From the NCBI GenBank assembly GCA_021292105.1, contig CM037860.1:14030698-14094697 (forward strand): a stretch of DNA of 64,000 bases, written 5' to 3'. This document shows positions 1 through 13,071 of this stretch, piece after piece (the first letter of the stretch is position 1; the number at the start of each line of letters is the position of its first letter). Origin of the DNA: Anadara kagoshimensis. Lineage: Eukaryota; Mollusca; Bivalvia; Arcoida; Arcidae. A program made the translations under genes and the position numbers. The notes below the pieces were generated by a model. That model had not been told where the DNA came from and searched no databases. It was given only the letters and a program-made list of their open reading frames with translations.

Positions 1-2420
1 ACCGTCAATGTGTATGAGATTTCCTGTTACGAAACAAAAAATGTTAATCTTTATTCAAGTTTATTTGAGTTTCTATGAAAACAAAAGTGTAATTCATTGT
101 CACAGAATTCTCCTGCTTCAATAATTGTCTGAGCTTTTCTTAGATATGGCTTGTTAGATGTTTTAAAAGCTTCCTAGGAAATAATAAACTTGACTACCAA
201 TACTTATATCATATTTTATAATTTTTTAAAAATATGCTTTGAGAACTTTTATACACAATATATAATATTCAGCTCCAGGTGAAGTGGTTGGCATGGACAC
301 ACAAAAGCAAAGATCTTTGTAGAGTATTTCACAAATTTGTTTTAAAAAGAAGCAAAACATTTCGGAGTTGTGAATTATGTCACAATGGGACAAAGTACAT
401 GTGTAAATCAGTCTAAATGAGAACAATTCTAATTAAAATTTACACTTTGATGCACGGAAACACTAAGGTTTCTTGAATAAAGAATAAAATTGTAATTAAA
501 ACACCATAAAATTACAAAAATGAATGATTAATTCTGAACTTTACTATGATAAATGAAAACAATTTCAATTCTCATGTGGCTTTATTCAGGTGCTTTGATG
601 TTGCCACGGTGATAAAATGGAAAATTACTGAGTATTTTATTAGAAAGTTGGAGTCAAAATTACTGGTTTTATATTATTTTATCGACTATGTGGTGTTTAA
701 CAAGATAGAAGAAATAAAATTGATCTTGTAGTTTTATTTTCTTAATTTCAGCATTTAAAACAATATTTTTTAGGGTTACTTAATTAATGTTGGTGTTTAA
801 AATCATAGTTATAAGGCATTGTAGCTTAATTTAGTTATGGAAAGTCAAATTAATTATCAAATCTGTACTGATAGTGTCACGTTGAAAAATTGCATAAGCT
901 CATTAATAGACCAAAATTTTTTTATACTTTGCAACTTTCAAACAATTTGGGTATTGCTTTCAAATGACACAAAAGTGGTATTTGTAAAGAATATGATTTG
1001 TCTAACTGTTCAAGTGTTCATACATTTTGAAAGTCCTATAACATAATCGTAGATGTATGATATCTTCAAACATTTGTTGTACGTTCTTTTTATGGGTTGG
1101 TGTGCGGATAGGTGATTCTTTGCAAGATTTTAAAGATATTAACCAGAAATATTTTTAGAGCTGAAGCACGAGATTAAAAAACATTTGACTTTTCATTGCT
1201 TAGATACCCTGTACCATTGATACTTTGTCCTAAAGATTTTGTTCTATGTTTAAATTTAAAAACATTAAGTGTATGCACATGTAGTACTTGCATTATGTTT
1301 CTAGCAGTTAATTTAATGGGGTATTTCATGTACAATATGTGCGATTCGAGAAAATTCAACAATTTTCTAATTTTTTTTAGCCTATTACATACAAACCTCA
1401 ATATAATGCCATTCATAACTTTACAACTTCGCTTATTGTCCTACTTATTTTGAGGTCACAAAATCCATATCTTCTGTATGTTGTAAGCCTCCCTCAATTA
1501 TCCCTGAGCCCTAAGAAATGCCAAAAATTGTCTGAACAAATGGGAAATTGGGGTGTTACTGAATCGTTGTTTGTTTCAGTAATGCTAAGATACCTAAACA
1601 TTATACATGTATTGATATTACATGTTGTATATTTTGTACTGTTTACAGGACTTTGGGAGGATGTTTGGAGGACAACTCACACTGTTACACATTAGAGGTC
1701 TCATTCTTTAGCTACCAGACCAACTCATCTAGTTCAGCTTTACCTTACACAGAAGAAGGATGTATCCTTGAAATCATTTAGTCAGTTATTAGTCAAAGGG
1801 GGGTAACTCTTAGGATATTTTTTGAAAATTTTATGGCTATTGTGGTAAATCTTTAACTTATTTATCAATGCAGTGACAGCTGCTGTAAAAGAACACATCT
1901 ATAGATGATGATTGTACTATTTTAAGAGTAGCGGTTACTGACCAATCTGTGACCACATCTACATAAAGTCTGCTTTCATTCTGTATAAAACCTTACCTGT
2001 AGGTACAAAATTTTAAAATGTTGACCAAGTGGGAATGAACCTTTAGAAATACTTACACCCTTGCATCAAAAGAACTGTTTTTAAGATAAATCCTCCAAGA
2101 TTCATGAATTTATACCTTGTCACAATTAGTTGAAAGTTTTGTTGTTTCAACATATAACATTATTGCAGCCAACCAACCAATATTTAACCAACAAACAAAT
2201 CTTCAACATAGGAGTTTTAAAAATAAATAAAAGTTAGCACATTTACAGCTTAAGATGCCATCAGTCAATATCTATTGTGGATCTTTTCCAGTACTAAAAA
2301 TAGACTGGATTTACTATGGCTGACAGAGGGAGGGAGGGTTTTTTTACACACTCCAAATTAATATACACATGTACAGTGTAGTTTTATTTTAAATACAATA
2401 TTTCCTTAATTATATACCAG
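1..2420. other. AT-rich non-coding stretch
   Basis: I see no convincing exon here. Short open frames exist but lack splice context or protein-like composition. Around 1385-1570 there is a degenerate relative of the hairpin MITEs found at 3029 and 3578: it shares the 'cttcgcttattg' and 'ctgaacaaatgg' blocks. The stretch probably holds intron or upstream sequence of the gene whose last exons begin at 2421. Confidence 0.5.
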
Positions 2421-2574
2421 ATATGAAACTAGGAAGAAACTTAGCAAGGACATTTCTAGATTATTACAAACTATCTGGTATTATTAGTACCAAACCTACT
2501 AGCAGTATAGTACCAAAACCAGGACCATATAGACTTCGTGACAGGCAATCTGAAAGAGACCAATCAAATGATGT
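2421..2574 (+). CDS. Penultimate coding exon, unidentified gene
   Basis: This is an internal exon of an unidentified plus-strand gene. It is bounded by an acceptor (tatataccag) and a strong donor (gtaagt at 2575). The single open frame (phase 2 at the 5' edge) gives about 50 residues: a basic and hydrophobic start (KLGRNLARTFLDYY), then a Pro/Ser-rich part and an Arg-rich end. It leaves two bases (gt) that are completed by the first base of the exon at 3278, so the phases agree. I do not recognise the family. Upstream exons probably lie to the left, partly outside the window. The 24 bases around the donor are duplicated 46 bp downstream. Confidence 0.55.
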
Positions 2575-2626
2575 GTAAGTTATACATAATACATTCTAAA
2601 ACAGACCAATCAAATGATGTGTAAGT
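2557..2626. repeat. 46-bp direct duplication covering a splice donor
   Basis: The exon end and donor (gaccaatcaaatgatgtgta) recur exactly 46 bp downstream, giving donors at 2575 and 2621. Use of the second donor would keep the in-frame TAA formed by gtg-taa at the first donor, so it would truncate the protein. Confidence 0.85.
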
Positions 2627-3028
2627 ATCATCATAGATCCTTGTATTTTAATCCAATCAAATTGTCTATGCAATGATTGAAAACATGGTGTATTTTTCAC
2701 ATACTAAAACCTTTGTTTTCTCAACAACAAAAAAAAAAACATTCTGTATAATCAGTACTCGGCAACATATTTTGATTTACAACTTTACCTTCAACTGTTT
2801 TTGACCTTCAATTCAAATTTAAGGTCACAGATTTAAGACGACAGCTTGGTTTGATTTGCGATTCTTTAATTTCAACGATTAGTCATGCAAGATATTTCTT
2901 GTATATATGTGTGTAGTGTGAAGTATGGACACAGATTTAACTGAAATGGGAAAAGAAAAGTGTCATGTCCTAAATTGAAATGTCTCACAGTAAGTTAGAA
3001 AATACGAGAATAAAAAAAGTTTCACATA

Positions 3029-3215
3029 CAGTAAAACCTCGTTATAATGCCCCTCAATAACTTTGCCACCTCGCTTATCGCCACACTTTTTTGAAGTCCC
3101 AAAATCCATTTTATTTATGTTTTCCTTTATCCGTCTCCCTCAATTTATCGCCAAACCCCTTTATAAAGCCAAAATTTGACTGAACAAATGGTGGCAATGA
3201 ATCGAGGTTTTACTT
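3029..3215. mobile_element. TA-flanked hairpin MITE (pogo/Tc1-mariner-like)
   Basis: It begins CAGTAAAACCTCG directly after TA (3027-3028) and ends in the near-perfect reverse complement CGAGGTTTTACTT before TA (3216-3217). It is 187 bp with no coding capacity. The CAGT...AACCTCG ends resemble pogo/Tigger-type Tc1-mariner ends. A second copy lies at 3578-3760; diverged copies lie near 1385-1570, 34995-35060 and 56846-57030. Confidence 0.7.
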
Positions 3216-3277
3216 TATGTTTTTAATGTTTTGAGGTACAGATGTATTTTTAATGGTTTTTTTTCTACATTTTGTAG

Positions 3278-3413
3278 AGGTTATGAAGATACCAGGCAGC
3301 AGAGAAGATCTTACAGAAATTCAGAGTTTAACATAAACAATACAAATTCATTCAGTGAAACGCCAACATCGATTAGACTTCAGTTACGAGATAGAGAAAA
3401 TAAAAGATATTAG
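3278..3413 (+). CDS. Terminal coding exon, unidentified gene
   Basis: The exon follows a pyrimidine-rich acceptor (ttttctacattttgtag). Its first base completes the codon left open at 2574. It then reads 44 residues, starting GYEDTRQQRRSYRN and ending RDRENKRY, before TAG. The peptide is strongly polar, rich in Arg, Asn and Ser, and looks like a disordered C-terminus. No domain is visible. The intron between the two exons (about 700 bp) contains a TA-flanked hairpin MITE that ends about 60 bp before the acceptor. Agreement of phase, splice sites and stop is the evidence; function is unknown. Confidence 0.55.
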
Positions 3414-3577
3414 ATTATCATAGGAGACAAATCCTTATTATTACTGTCATATCATACCGTTTATAGTTGTATAGAAAGACATAAGTTGTGAACAATTCAA
3501 CAAAGGCTTTAATCACTAAGTAACAGAAAATGAAATGGTGTTCTTGGAAACAAAATTGTGTCAAGAATTTTGATATA

Positions 3578-3760
3578 CAGTAAAACCTTGAATCATTGCC
3601 ACCCTGTGTTCAATCAGATTTTAGTTATAAAGGGGTTTGGGGATAAATTAGGGGAGATTTCTAAAAAAAATTATCAGAAATAGCCTTTATGACCTCAAAA
3701 TACTGTGGCCATTAGCAAGGTAGCAAAGATATCGAGGGGCATTGTAATGAGGTTTTACTG
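3578..3760. mobile_element. TA-flanked hairpin MITE, second copy
   Basis: CAGTAAAACCT at the left after TA (3576-3577) and AGGTTTTACTG at the right before TA (3761-3762). It is 183 bp and of the same family as 3029-3215, with weaker internal similarity. It lies in the presumed 3' UTR of the 2421-3413 gene. Confidence 0.7.
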
Positions 3761-6070
3761 TATTATTACATATTGGCCATCTTTTTGCTTGAATCTAAAC
3801 ACAAATTACGGTTATAACTATGTACTGGTCTCAAGCTATGTTACAAAACAGTATGATCTGGGTTTATAGAATTACAAGATGTTGAAAACTTGAAAGATAC
3901 AGTACCTAGAAACATGGGAATGGAATTGGACACCATGGGCTTAACCGCTGTACCATGTGATCAACACCCCTTAACGTTTGTGTGGGATGTTTTGGAAAAT
4001 GTTTATGTTGCGAATTCCCAGAATAATGTCCTCATTACAGAAAAATATGAACTGATAAAATTCCATATCCTAGGAACAACCTCCCCAGTGTGTCCCATGT
4101 CAAGGTCAACAGACTGTTCAGCACATTTTGCTGGATTGTGTTGACTTTGCACCTACAAGGGATAATTTTTATTCAGCAATATCAATGCAAGATCTTTTTA
4201 GTAATGTCAGTGGACATCAAATTTTAAACTTGCTTCAGGAAATAAACTTGTATAGTAAAATATAATTGTTTTTTTTGGTTATTCTCAGCTTTCATTTTAA
4301 TAGTTTGTGTTATTGATACTACTGTATCTTTTACTTTTTCTAGCTGCGAATAGCTTCAATATTGCTGATGCGGCTTTAAACAATAACTCACTAACTCACT
4401 CACTCCTATAGAAACAATAGTTCCACACAAACATTGGGGGTATCACATGGCACGGCGGCAGACCCCATTATTTTTAATTACTGATCTACCTGATAAACTA
4501 GTATGTCCATAAACACGTGTACAGTCAGCACTAGTTTTACAGTTTATTCATGTTTACTGTTGCTTTCCCAACGCTGATGCGAATAAAGCATAATTGCTTG
4601 GTACTTTTTTTAGCCAGACTCTTGAGAAAGAGGCATAAATCTACATTTTTCTAGGAACAAGTTACATGGCATGATTACAGAAGGATGTTTTTTTTTAATG
4701 TTCAATGTTCATTGATTGTCAAATTAACAGTTTAACTGAATATAGTTTGGGTTGGTAATCTTGTTTTAATCATGAATTTTGAAATCAAAAACATACTTTA
4801 TAAAAGTGATGTAACTATACTAATTAATGTGCAGAGATATTGCCGACTAATTTGTGTAACATTCCAACATTGTTTATTGCATTCTTTCTGGCTAATTTGT
4901 GTAACATTTCAACATTTGGGTCATACTTTTTGTTGATTATTCTTTTTCAGAATCGACTCCATGTTTACAATTGATTTTATGTTTTGATGGTGTACCATTT
5001 GAACAGGTCACACTATAAATTCAAATTTTATTTTTTACACCAAAAATGTGTAGCTGTTAAAAATTATTTAACTTTTATAATTCTAATACTGTGTTGTGAT
5101 AAAATAATTCTAATACTGTGTTGTGATAAAATATATGTGATACTTTTCTTATACTTTGTATGATGTAAACAGTACACACTGTGATAATTTAGTCCATGTT
5201 ATATTATTGTTTAAGCATTCCGTCCATAGCATATTGAGAAAGACTTCCATTTGTACCTTCCACTTAAAATTTGATTTAAAGAGAAAGTCTAAAGATGATG
5301 TAATCAAGCCATTTTGAACATGTCTCTGAAAAAAAATTCAAAAAAATTTGTGGAATTTAATGGGTGGAAGGCACAAAAGGAAGTCTTACCACAGTCTCAA
5401 TTTTATTTTAATATACATGTATTATTTATATCATCTTTATGATATTTTTGTGATACAAAGCATTGTGATAGAAAACAGCATTTGGTGTCTCAGAGAGAGA
5501 GGGAGAGAGAGAGAGCGAGAGAGAGAGAGAGAGAGTGTATGTTAATCTCATTTCAAGAGATTTGTCTTCTTTTAAAACTCCCAGGGAGTGCTAGACTTAG
5601 TCTAAATTATTTGTTTCACTCATTTTGCTTGATTTACATTGTATTAGTGCATATAAATTGAATTTAGTTGATATAGGGCGTAAAGTTTTTTCCCCATCTT
5701 AGATACCAATACCGAAATTTAGCTCTGTGTGTACATGTAATATGCATTGTTAAGAGTCATTTTTGAAAAATAACATGACCATATACTGGCAATATTTAAT
5801 ACATGAAGTCACATTTTAAATTTTTGATGTTTGAGTAGAAGTCTGCAAAGTGTGTGTGTGTGTGAGATAGAGAGCGGGAGATGAATATTGTTCTAAAGAA
5901 CATGTTGTAACTATAAGTCTAATATAAATTACAATGTTAATTTTTTATTCACCTTTACACATGGTAAAAAATCTGAGGTTTTTAGGTAAAACAAAAAATA
6001 AATTTACTACTTAGATTTGATGTCGTTTGTTTTGTATATTACACAGATGAGCATCATTACAAAACCGAGT
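3761..6070. other. Presumed 3' UTR and intergenic sequence with diverged repeats
   Basis: No coding exon was recognised. Sequence at 3930-4460 is related to that at 9170-9400 (shared blocks such as ccccttaac and ttttggaaaatgttta), so the short open frame there belongs to an interspersed repeat. AATAAA near 4240 is a possible poly(A) signal for the upstream gene. A tandem 32-bp echo (aattctaatactgtgttgtg) occurs at 5079-5130. Confidence 0.45.
5492..5535. repeat. (GA)n microsatellite
   Basis: Interrupted GA dinucleotide run of about 44 bp. Confidence 0.9.
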
Positions 6071-6074
6071 TAAG

Positions 6075-6402
6075 TAATGGTGTTTAACGTTCCAGTCAAG
6101 AATATATTACTTATATCAAAAAATTGCCAGCTATAGGCGAAGATGATGAAATTTTGCCTGCATGTTGTGCTGATGGCATTATACAGCAGGGTTCTTTATC
6201 ATGCCACTCCTACCGCGACACAGGACCTCATTTATTTTAAGTTCTAATCTGAAAGAACTGACTTTCATTTCATTTTCATAGTACTTGGCGAAAGAAGAGT
6301 CACTAGCTATTTTCAAGTCTTGGGTCAGAACCGTTCGGGGTTCAAACCCATGACCCTTCACTTACGGAGAGAGCACTCTACCAACTGAGCTACGACAGTG
6401 GT
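6075..6402 (-). mobile_element. tRNA-derived SINE, family 1
   Basis: Read on the minus strand it starts with a tRNA-like head: an A-box-like TAGCTCAGTTGG and a B-box-like GGGTTTGAACC. It continues with the family body (AGTGACTCTTCTTTCGCC, CCTATAGCTGG-type block) and ends in the conserved 3' block 'tgactgg..cgttaaacacca'. Other family-1 copies in this window are at 7184, 18919, 42202, 53230 and 61470. A fragment lies at 6675-6725. Confidence 0.75.
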
Positions 6403-7183
6403 CATTACAAACTGAATATTGGGTACCAGTGTGCAAGTCTTGTCATATGACTACCATGAACTTTAAGGGAACAAGAAGAATCTGTGTGATCAGAAAATGG
6501 TCATTTCTCCAACATATTTTGAGAAATGTTCACGCCCAGGTTCAAAAACAAAGACTGCAGATGAGACTTGCAACTGTACTTCAGGAGGCAGAAAACCTTC
6601 AAACCATATTAGAATTGAGTTTTTAATGCCCCAGTCAACAGAATATCACTTATATCAAGTGTGGTCGAGTGAGCGAGTAATGGTGTTTAACGCCCCAGTC
6701 AAGAATATTTCGCTTATATCGAGATACTCAATGCACATTGACCTTGGCAAACTGCAAAGGTCTAAATTTCTGTAATCTGGATTCTAATAAGACTAATGGA
6801 AGTTTTGATTCTGGGCCATTTGTTGATGAAGAGACGCCATCTATTATCAAAGTGTGGTCTGAACTATCTCACCTTAACATGCTGAGGGGCTCAAATGTTT
6901 TCAGGACGATCAATTTAAAGTACTAGTGAGTTGAATAACTAGAACCCTACAAAAGTTCAACTATATTTTTGGATACTATTCTGTCATTATATTCAGTGCC
7001 TGTTCAAAATCAGGAGTTGTGTCATTGCTGTCATGTTTTTCAGCTACAATTCTCTATATTTCATTCTGAATGCAAAATTAGATACATTATATTATGATGT
7101 GCATCTATTCATATATACATAAAAGGTGAAGACGTGTCCATTCTGTAAGCTAGGCCTTTTGTAAGGTGCCTCTCAATCATCAG

Positions 7184-7485
7184 TGTGACCACTACAGTAG
7201 CTTAGAGTGCTCACTCTGTATGTGGGGACTCATGGGTTCAAACCCAGGCTGGGTCTGACCAAGCACTCGGCAATAGAAATGAAAGTTGCAGGGTCCTTGG
7301 GATGAGAGCTTAAAAACTGATGCTCTGTGTTCAGCATAACATGTAAAAAAACCCATCCTACATATTGCCCTGTGCACACCGCAAAGGTCAAAATTTTGAC
7401 CACTTCAAATATAGCTGGTGATATCCCAATGTAGGTGAAATATTCTTGACTGGGATGTTAAACCTTATTTGATCAATCACTAAAA
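7184..7485 (+). mobile_element. tRNA-derived SINE, family 1
   Basis: Plus-strand copy with a tRNA-like head (cagtagcttagagtgctcac and B-box-like gggttcaaaccc), the 'gcactcggcaatagaaatgaaag' block, the 'gcaaaggtcaaaatttt' block and the 3' block 'attcttgactgggatgttaaa'. The head is degenerate, so this is an old insertion. Confidence 0.8.
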
Positions 7486-7632
7486 ACTTGTACCTGTATA
7501 AATACCACCAACAAATTGGAATAGGTAATTAAACTTTTATTAAAATAAAAACATGACTAGATGATTCCATCACCTATAACAATTCTATTTGTATTGTGCC
7601 CTAAAAATAAAGTATAAAAAATATAACAACTA

Positions 7633-7949
7633 CAGTGAACTTTGGCTAAAATAGTGAAGTAACTATAGTGTATTGTTTATAGACACTTTATACCTGTTTA
7701 CAAAGCAATGCACTATCATTTTATAAAATGCTTAAAATCTATTCGCCCAGCACTTATGTGTTGCACTGCCAGTGAAAGATTGTTTCATTTATATTGAGGC
7801 AGTCTGCCATGGTTATAAAGAATACTAAAATAATAAAATTTCATAAATGAGAATCACAACAGTAGGAATTTATTTTGAATTATGAAATCTCAAAATCTTT
7901 GACAATGATATTTGCTGTATGTCGACACTGATTTAATCAAAGTTCACTG
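7633..7949. mobile_element. 317-bp TA-flanked MITE
   Basis: Terminal inverted repeats CAGTGAACTTTG (12/12, extended match inward) sit between TA dinucleotides at 7631-7632 and 7950-7951. It is AT-rich with no open frame. A Tc1/mariner-type target site is implied. Confidence 0.75.
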
Positions 7950-7951
7950 TA

Positions 7952-8930
7952 TTTCCATAAAATGCATCATGTTGAAGAGTTGCCTCCCTTCAATAATACT
8001 TTTAAATATTGCCTTGCTAAAAGCAACAATTTACATAGAGATTATTTAAACATACCAGGAAATTTAACATCAATATAAATGAAAACAAAACAAAAAAAAA
8101 ATAAATAATAAAAAATGATGTACAAAAACAAATGCAAAGTCTTATTTCATTGTAGATGTATAACATAGTATATTTTGTTGAACAACTTGACAAATACTGC
8201 TGGTTGACAATCACATTTATTAAATCGTAGTACAATTAGCAAATATACTTATTCAAAAAATATAGTTAAGACTTTATGTCCAAAAACAAAAATGTATACC
8301 ACTCTAAGATATAGAAATTATAACTTTGACTTTTGCTTTGGAATACCAGAATACAATAAACCTCTATACTATACTATACTATACTGCTTGGTAAACACAA
8401 AAAGAAAAAGCATTTCTGAATAATGGATTTCAAAAAAACAAGAAAAGAAAAAACCCAACAATATGAGACAAATGAATATTGGGCATAATTTCAATTCTAT
8501 TCAATACATAAAAATTAGGTCTGCAAACTTTTCCATTTAAGAAATTTAGATTTGTGACACCAGTCATCTTAAATGTCTTCCTCCTGCACCAAACATTTTA
8601 ATCAAATGCATGTATATTCACGTACAGATCTTGGTAACGGTAAAATTAGCCAAGAACCATTTCAGCTCTTGAAAACTGTCATCATAAAAAATTCACTTCT
8701 TATTACTTTCCTAAAGAATGCATACTGTTCTTAGCCCTCTTTATGTAGTGTGGGTAAAACAGTTTTATTATTAAGAACATAATAAAAAGATATTAATGTA
8801 TAATAAAGCACAATTTAGGTTAAAAAAGGACTTACCGGTATTTACTTATTTATTGATTTAGAACAAAATGCATAATAAGGACAATATTTTAAGTAAATGC
8901 ATGCATGACAAAAACATGGCCAACTCTGTA
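7952..8930. other. AT-rich non-coding stretch
   Basis: No gene, tRNA head or clear inverted repeat was recognised. A short ACTAT run occurs near 8367-8385. Confidence 0.4.
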
Positions 8931-9600
8931 CAACAAGTTATGTCAACCTTTGCCCCAATATCATCCTCCCTGCAGGCCCTCGTCATATTGAGGGTTCAGG
9001 TTGATATATGTGATACAGATTTAATCATGTATTTGTAAAACCTTTTTACTCATGCTTTTAAATCATTTTTAAACCTGAATGGTACTGCATTATATATTTT
9101 GCATGAAATCTGAATTCAGTCCAAATTCAGTCCAGATCAGACTGCAAATTGACAACATAAACAGTACTGGGACCAATGGAGTTTGCCAGCATGCCATGTA
9201 ATCAATACCCCTTAACATTTATTTTGGAAAATGTTTAACTCAAAATTTCATGGAGTAATGTAATTTTTATGGTAAAAACATAAACTGAAGTGATTCCATC
9301 TCCATGGAAATAATTGTTCCACAGGAATGTTATTGAATATCACTTGGTACACTGGCAAACTCTATTAAAGTATAACATGTTGTATCAACCCTATATTCAT
9401 CACCATCCCCGCAGGCCCCAATTGTGCTTACATTGATGTTTAGGTTAACACATGATACAGATTTAACAATGTATTCATAAAACTTTTAGCTTATGTTTCT
9501 GTTATTTTTTAACCTAAAATGTGTTGCATTTAGATTTTTCCCATGAAATGTGACTTAAATTCAAGTCAGACTGAATTAATGTAAGAATAAAGGCACAAAC
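8930..9600. repeat. Two diverged tandem copies of an interspersed repeat
   Basis: Blocks at about 8938-9125 and 9378-9560 share the order: tgt.tatcaacc, cctgcaggccc-like, gtgatacagattta, taaaacttttt, and catgaaatctga. Related sequence is found near 3930-4460, so this is a dispersed repeat of unknown class. Confidence 0.55.
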
Positions 9601-9661
9601 AGTTCTAGGGACAATGCAGACATTCTTATTCTTTTATTAAAAACTGGTTTCATTGCCTTTG

Positions 9662-12600
9662 TTAGCTACCCTGTTTCTTTGTTTTACCTTTATCTTGTTT
9701 TTCATTATTGTGAGCATTCATGTGGCCATAAAGTTGTAATTTTTTGGGAAAACTTTTACCACAAACATCACATTTATATGATTTTCCTTTGAAGTGAACA
9801 GTCTTGTGGCCATGCATCTGAACTCTTTGTAGAAAACCTTTGCCGCAAATATCACATTTATACGGTTTATCTTTATAATGTACCTGCATATGGCCTTGAA
9901 GTTGTATTTTTTCTGTGAACCCTCTATTACAGATTTTACATTCAAACCACGAGTCACCTGTGTGTGACGACATATGTTTAGAGCATAAACTTGAATTTTT
10001 AAAAGACTTGTAACAAAAATTACATTTATACGGCCTATTGCTATCATTTTCTTGATTTTCATTGGTGTGTATACGCTTATGATTATTAAGTTGTGCTTTT
10101 TGGGTATACCTCATGTTGCAGATCTCACATTTATATCGCTGTTCTCCTGTGTGTGTTAACATATGGGTATTCCGTCCACATGATTGAGTAAAACTCTTGT
10201 CACAATAGTCACATTTATATGGCTTCTGGCCTGTATGTGTTAACTTGTGAGATTTGAGTGAACCTGATTGAACAAAGCACCTGCCACAAACATCACATTG
10301 GTGTGGCCTTGATCCTTTATGAATCAGCATATGTAAATTAAGTCCGCTTTTCTGTCTAAAACGTTTGCTACATAGTTCACATTTATGTGGTTTGATTCCC
10401 AAGTGTATAAACTTATGGTTTTTCAGATGACTGGTAGTAATAAACCATTTGTCACAAATATCACATTTATGTGGTCTATTTCCTGTATGTGATATCATGT
10501 GTGTATTTCGTTGACTGGAAGTTCTAAATGCTTTCCCGCAAATCTTGCACTTATGTGGTTTACCTCCTGTGTGTAGTAACAAATGAGTTCCGAGGTTACT
10601 AGACTGTGTAAATCGTTCTCCACAATATTTACATTTATGAGGTTTTTCTCCTGTGTGTATAAGCACATGCTTTTGCAGATGATCCAGTGTTATAAACTTT
10701 TTACCACAGTGTGTACACATGTGTGGTCGTTCCCCTGTGTGTGTTAGCATATGTGTTGTAAGTACACTTGTTGTGTTAAATGTTTTACCACATATGTTAC
10801 ATGTGTATGGTCTAGCTCCTGTATGTATCAACAAATGATATTTAAAATGAGAACTTCTTATTTCTTTTCCACAAAAACCACATTTAGTTTTTTCTCTTTC
10901 CTCAGAGTGATTTTTCAAATGATTTTTCAGATTTTGTTTATGAATAAACTTTTTCTGGCAAATATCACAATTAAATTTTTCTTTCCCTGAGTGTATCAAC
11001 ATATGTCTATTCCAGTTATATTTGCACTTATACTGACGATAACATATATCACAGTTAAAAACTCCAGTCTTTTCCTGCTGCTCAATTTTGACTGTATCTA
11101 TTTCTGTCTTGACGTCAGCATTACTGTCAGTTGCTATCCCTACCAGTATTTTGTTTACTTTGCCTACATCCTTGATATTTCTTTCTCTGTCAGTCTTTGT
11201 TTGTTTCTTATTCTCTGGAAATTTATCTGCTTTTTTGTCATCAAACTTTCTTTCAGTTTTTGCCCATTTCTTGTTAATTGTGACTACCTGTATATCTTTG
11301 GTGTTTGTCTTTTTCTTGTTCACCTTGTGTATATCTGCTTTTTTGCTCTCAGTCTTTCTTTCAGTGTTTGCCTTTTTCTTGTTAACTGTGCCTATCGGTA
11401 TATCTTTGTTGATTGTCTTTTTCTTGTTCATTTTCCTTATATCTGCTTTTTTGTTGTCAATCTTTCTTTTGGTAGTTACATTTTTCTTACTAACTGTGCC
11501 TACCTTAATATTTTTGTTGTTTGATCTTGTCTTGTTTACTTTGCCTATATCAGGCCTTTTGTTGTCTATTTTTCTTTCTGTGTTTGTCTTTTTCTTGTTT
11601 AGTTTGCCTGTATCAGCCTTTCTTTCAGTATTTACTTTCTTGTTAACTGTACCTATCTGTATATCTTTGTTGATTGTCTTTTTCTTGTTTCGTTTGCCTG
11701 TATCAGCCTTTCTTTCAGTGCTTACTTTTTTGTTAACTGTACCTTTACTTTCATTCATATTTTTCTTTTTATTGGTTCTGGCCTTTATCCTATCATATTT
11801 ATTCATAACCACTACATCCTCCATGTCTTGATCTTGCTCAGTAATGCACGTTTCTATTTCAGTCTTGAGCTTTATTTTATCCTTAGTGCCTACCTTTTCC
11901 ACTTGACATAAAACTCTTTTAATATCTGTATTAATATGTGCCTTACTGTCGATGTCATTTTCTGTTGTCTGACCAGCTGTAACTAAATTTTCAGGGTGGT
12001 TTAATTCCATGACAATATCTGCCTTTTTCTGGTGAAGTTGAGCCATATCCATATTTTCTGGTTTACTTGTTCCCATGATAACCTCAGTTCCCTGGTCAAG
12101 TTGAACCATACCCATATCTTCTATTTTACATGCTTCCATGGCAATCCCAGTCCGTTGGTCAAGTTGAGCCATATTAATATCTGTTGTTTTACTTGTTTCC
12201 ATGGTAATGGCTGTCTGCTGTTCAAGTTGACTTATATCAGTATCACACATGCTAAATATTTCACTAATTTTGCATATCTGTTGGTCATCATCAATCATAT
12301 CAATATCTTGTGTGTTATTTAAATCAGTGATTACTGGTATACTTGCCATCTCACAAATATCAACATCTACTGTTTTATCCATTTCACCCACTTTAACCAC
12401 TTCTTTCAAGTCATTCAAATCAAGTTGACCCATAACAATATGTTCTGCATTATTTGACTCTGTGACTATACATGCAAGTTGACCAATATCAACGTCTGTT
12501 TTGTCTCTTTCGTGAGTTTTGACTTCTTTTAAGTCAGGTTGACCAATATTCATATGTTGGCCATTGTTTGAATCACTGACTATGCGTACTAGCTCACCTA

Positions 12601-13071
12601 TATCAATAACTTCAGTTTCATCTGTCTCAAAGACAATTCCAGCCTCTTTCTGAACAAATTTATCGGACTCAAAATCATTTGTGATAAATGCTTCACCAAT
12701 TCTGCATATCTTCTGATCATGCTGAGCAATATCAATAATACATGTACCTGTATCTGTATCAGTGATTCTGTCCGCTTCTCTCTGGTCAGCTAGAGCCATA
12801 TCTATTTCTACATTTGTTATAAAGGTTTCCATGGTTAAACTTCCTTCATTTTGGTCAAGTTTAACATCTGTAGCATCTGTATCAGTGATTCTGTCTGCTT
12901 CTCTCTGGTCAGCTAGAGCCATATCCATTTCTACATTTGTTATAAAGGTTTCCATGGTTATACTTCCTTCATTTTGGTCAAGTTTAACATCTGTAGCATC
13001 TGTATCAGTGATTCTGTCCGCTTCTCTCTGGTCAGCTAGAGCCATATCCATTTCTACATTTGTAATAAAGT
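9662..13071 (-). CDS. C2H2 zinc-finger protein, main coding exon
   Basis: This large intronless block encodes the C-terminal part of a C2H2 protein, presumably a nuclear DNA-binding protein. About 660 residues precede the fingers. They comprise degenerate repeats of the type MAQLDQ..(I/V)METxK and then a Lys-rich linker of repeated NKKK..NTERKxDxKKADI..KVNKKK units. Sixteen C2H2 fingers follow (about residues 660-1115), most with canonical C-x2-C-x12-H-x3-H spacing, several with TGEKPHKC/TGERPHMC-type linkers. The protein ends in a short basic tail before TAG. No KRAB, BTB, SCAN or ZAD domain is visible. The frame is continuous from the stop at 9662 to 13071. There a single base is missing relative to the neighbouring 123-bp units, and translation must shift frame to continue into the upstream array. 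Confidence 0.85.

Noticed and set aside
3890..4144. 84-aa frame
   Set aside because: The sequence is part of an interspersed repeat also seen around 9170-9400 and has no splice or start context.
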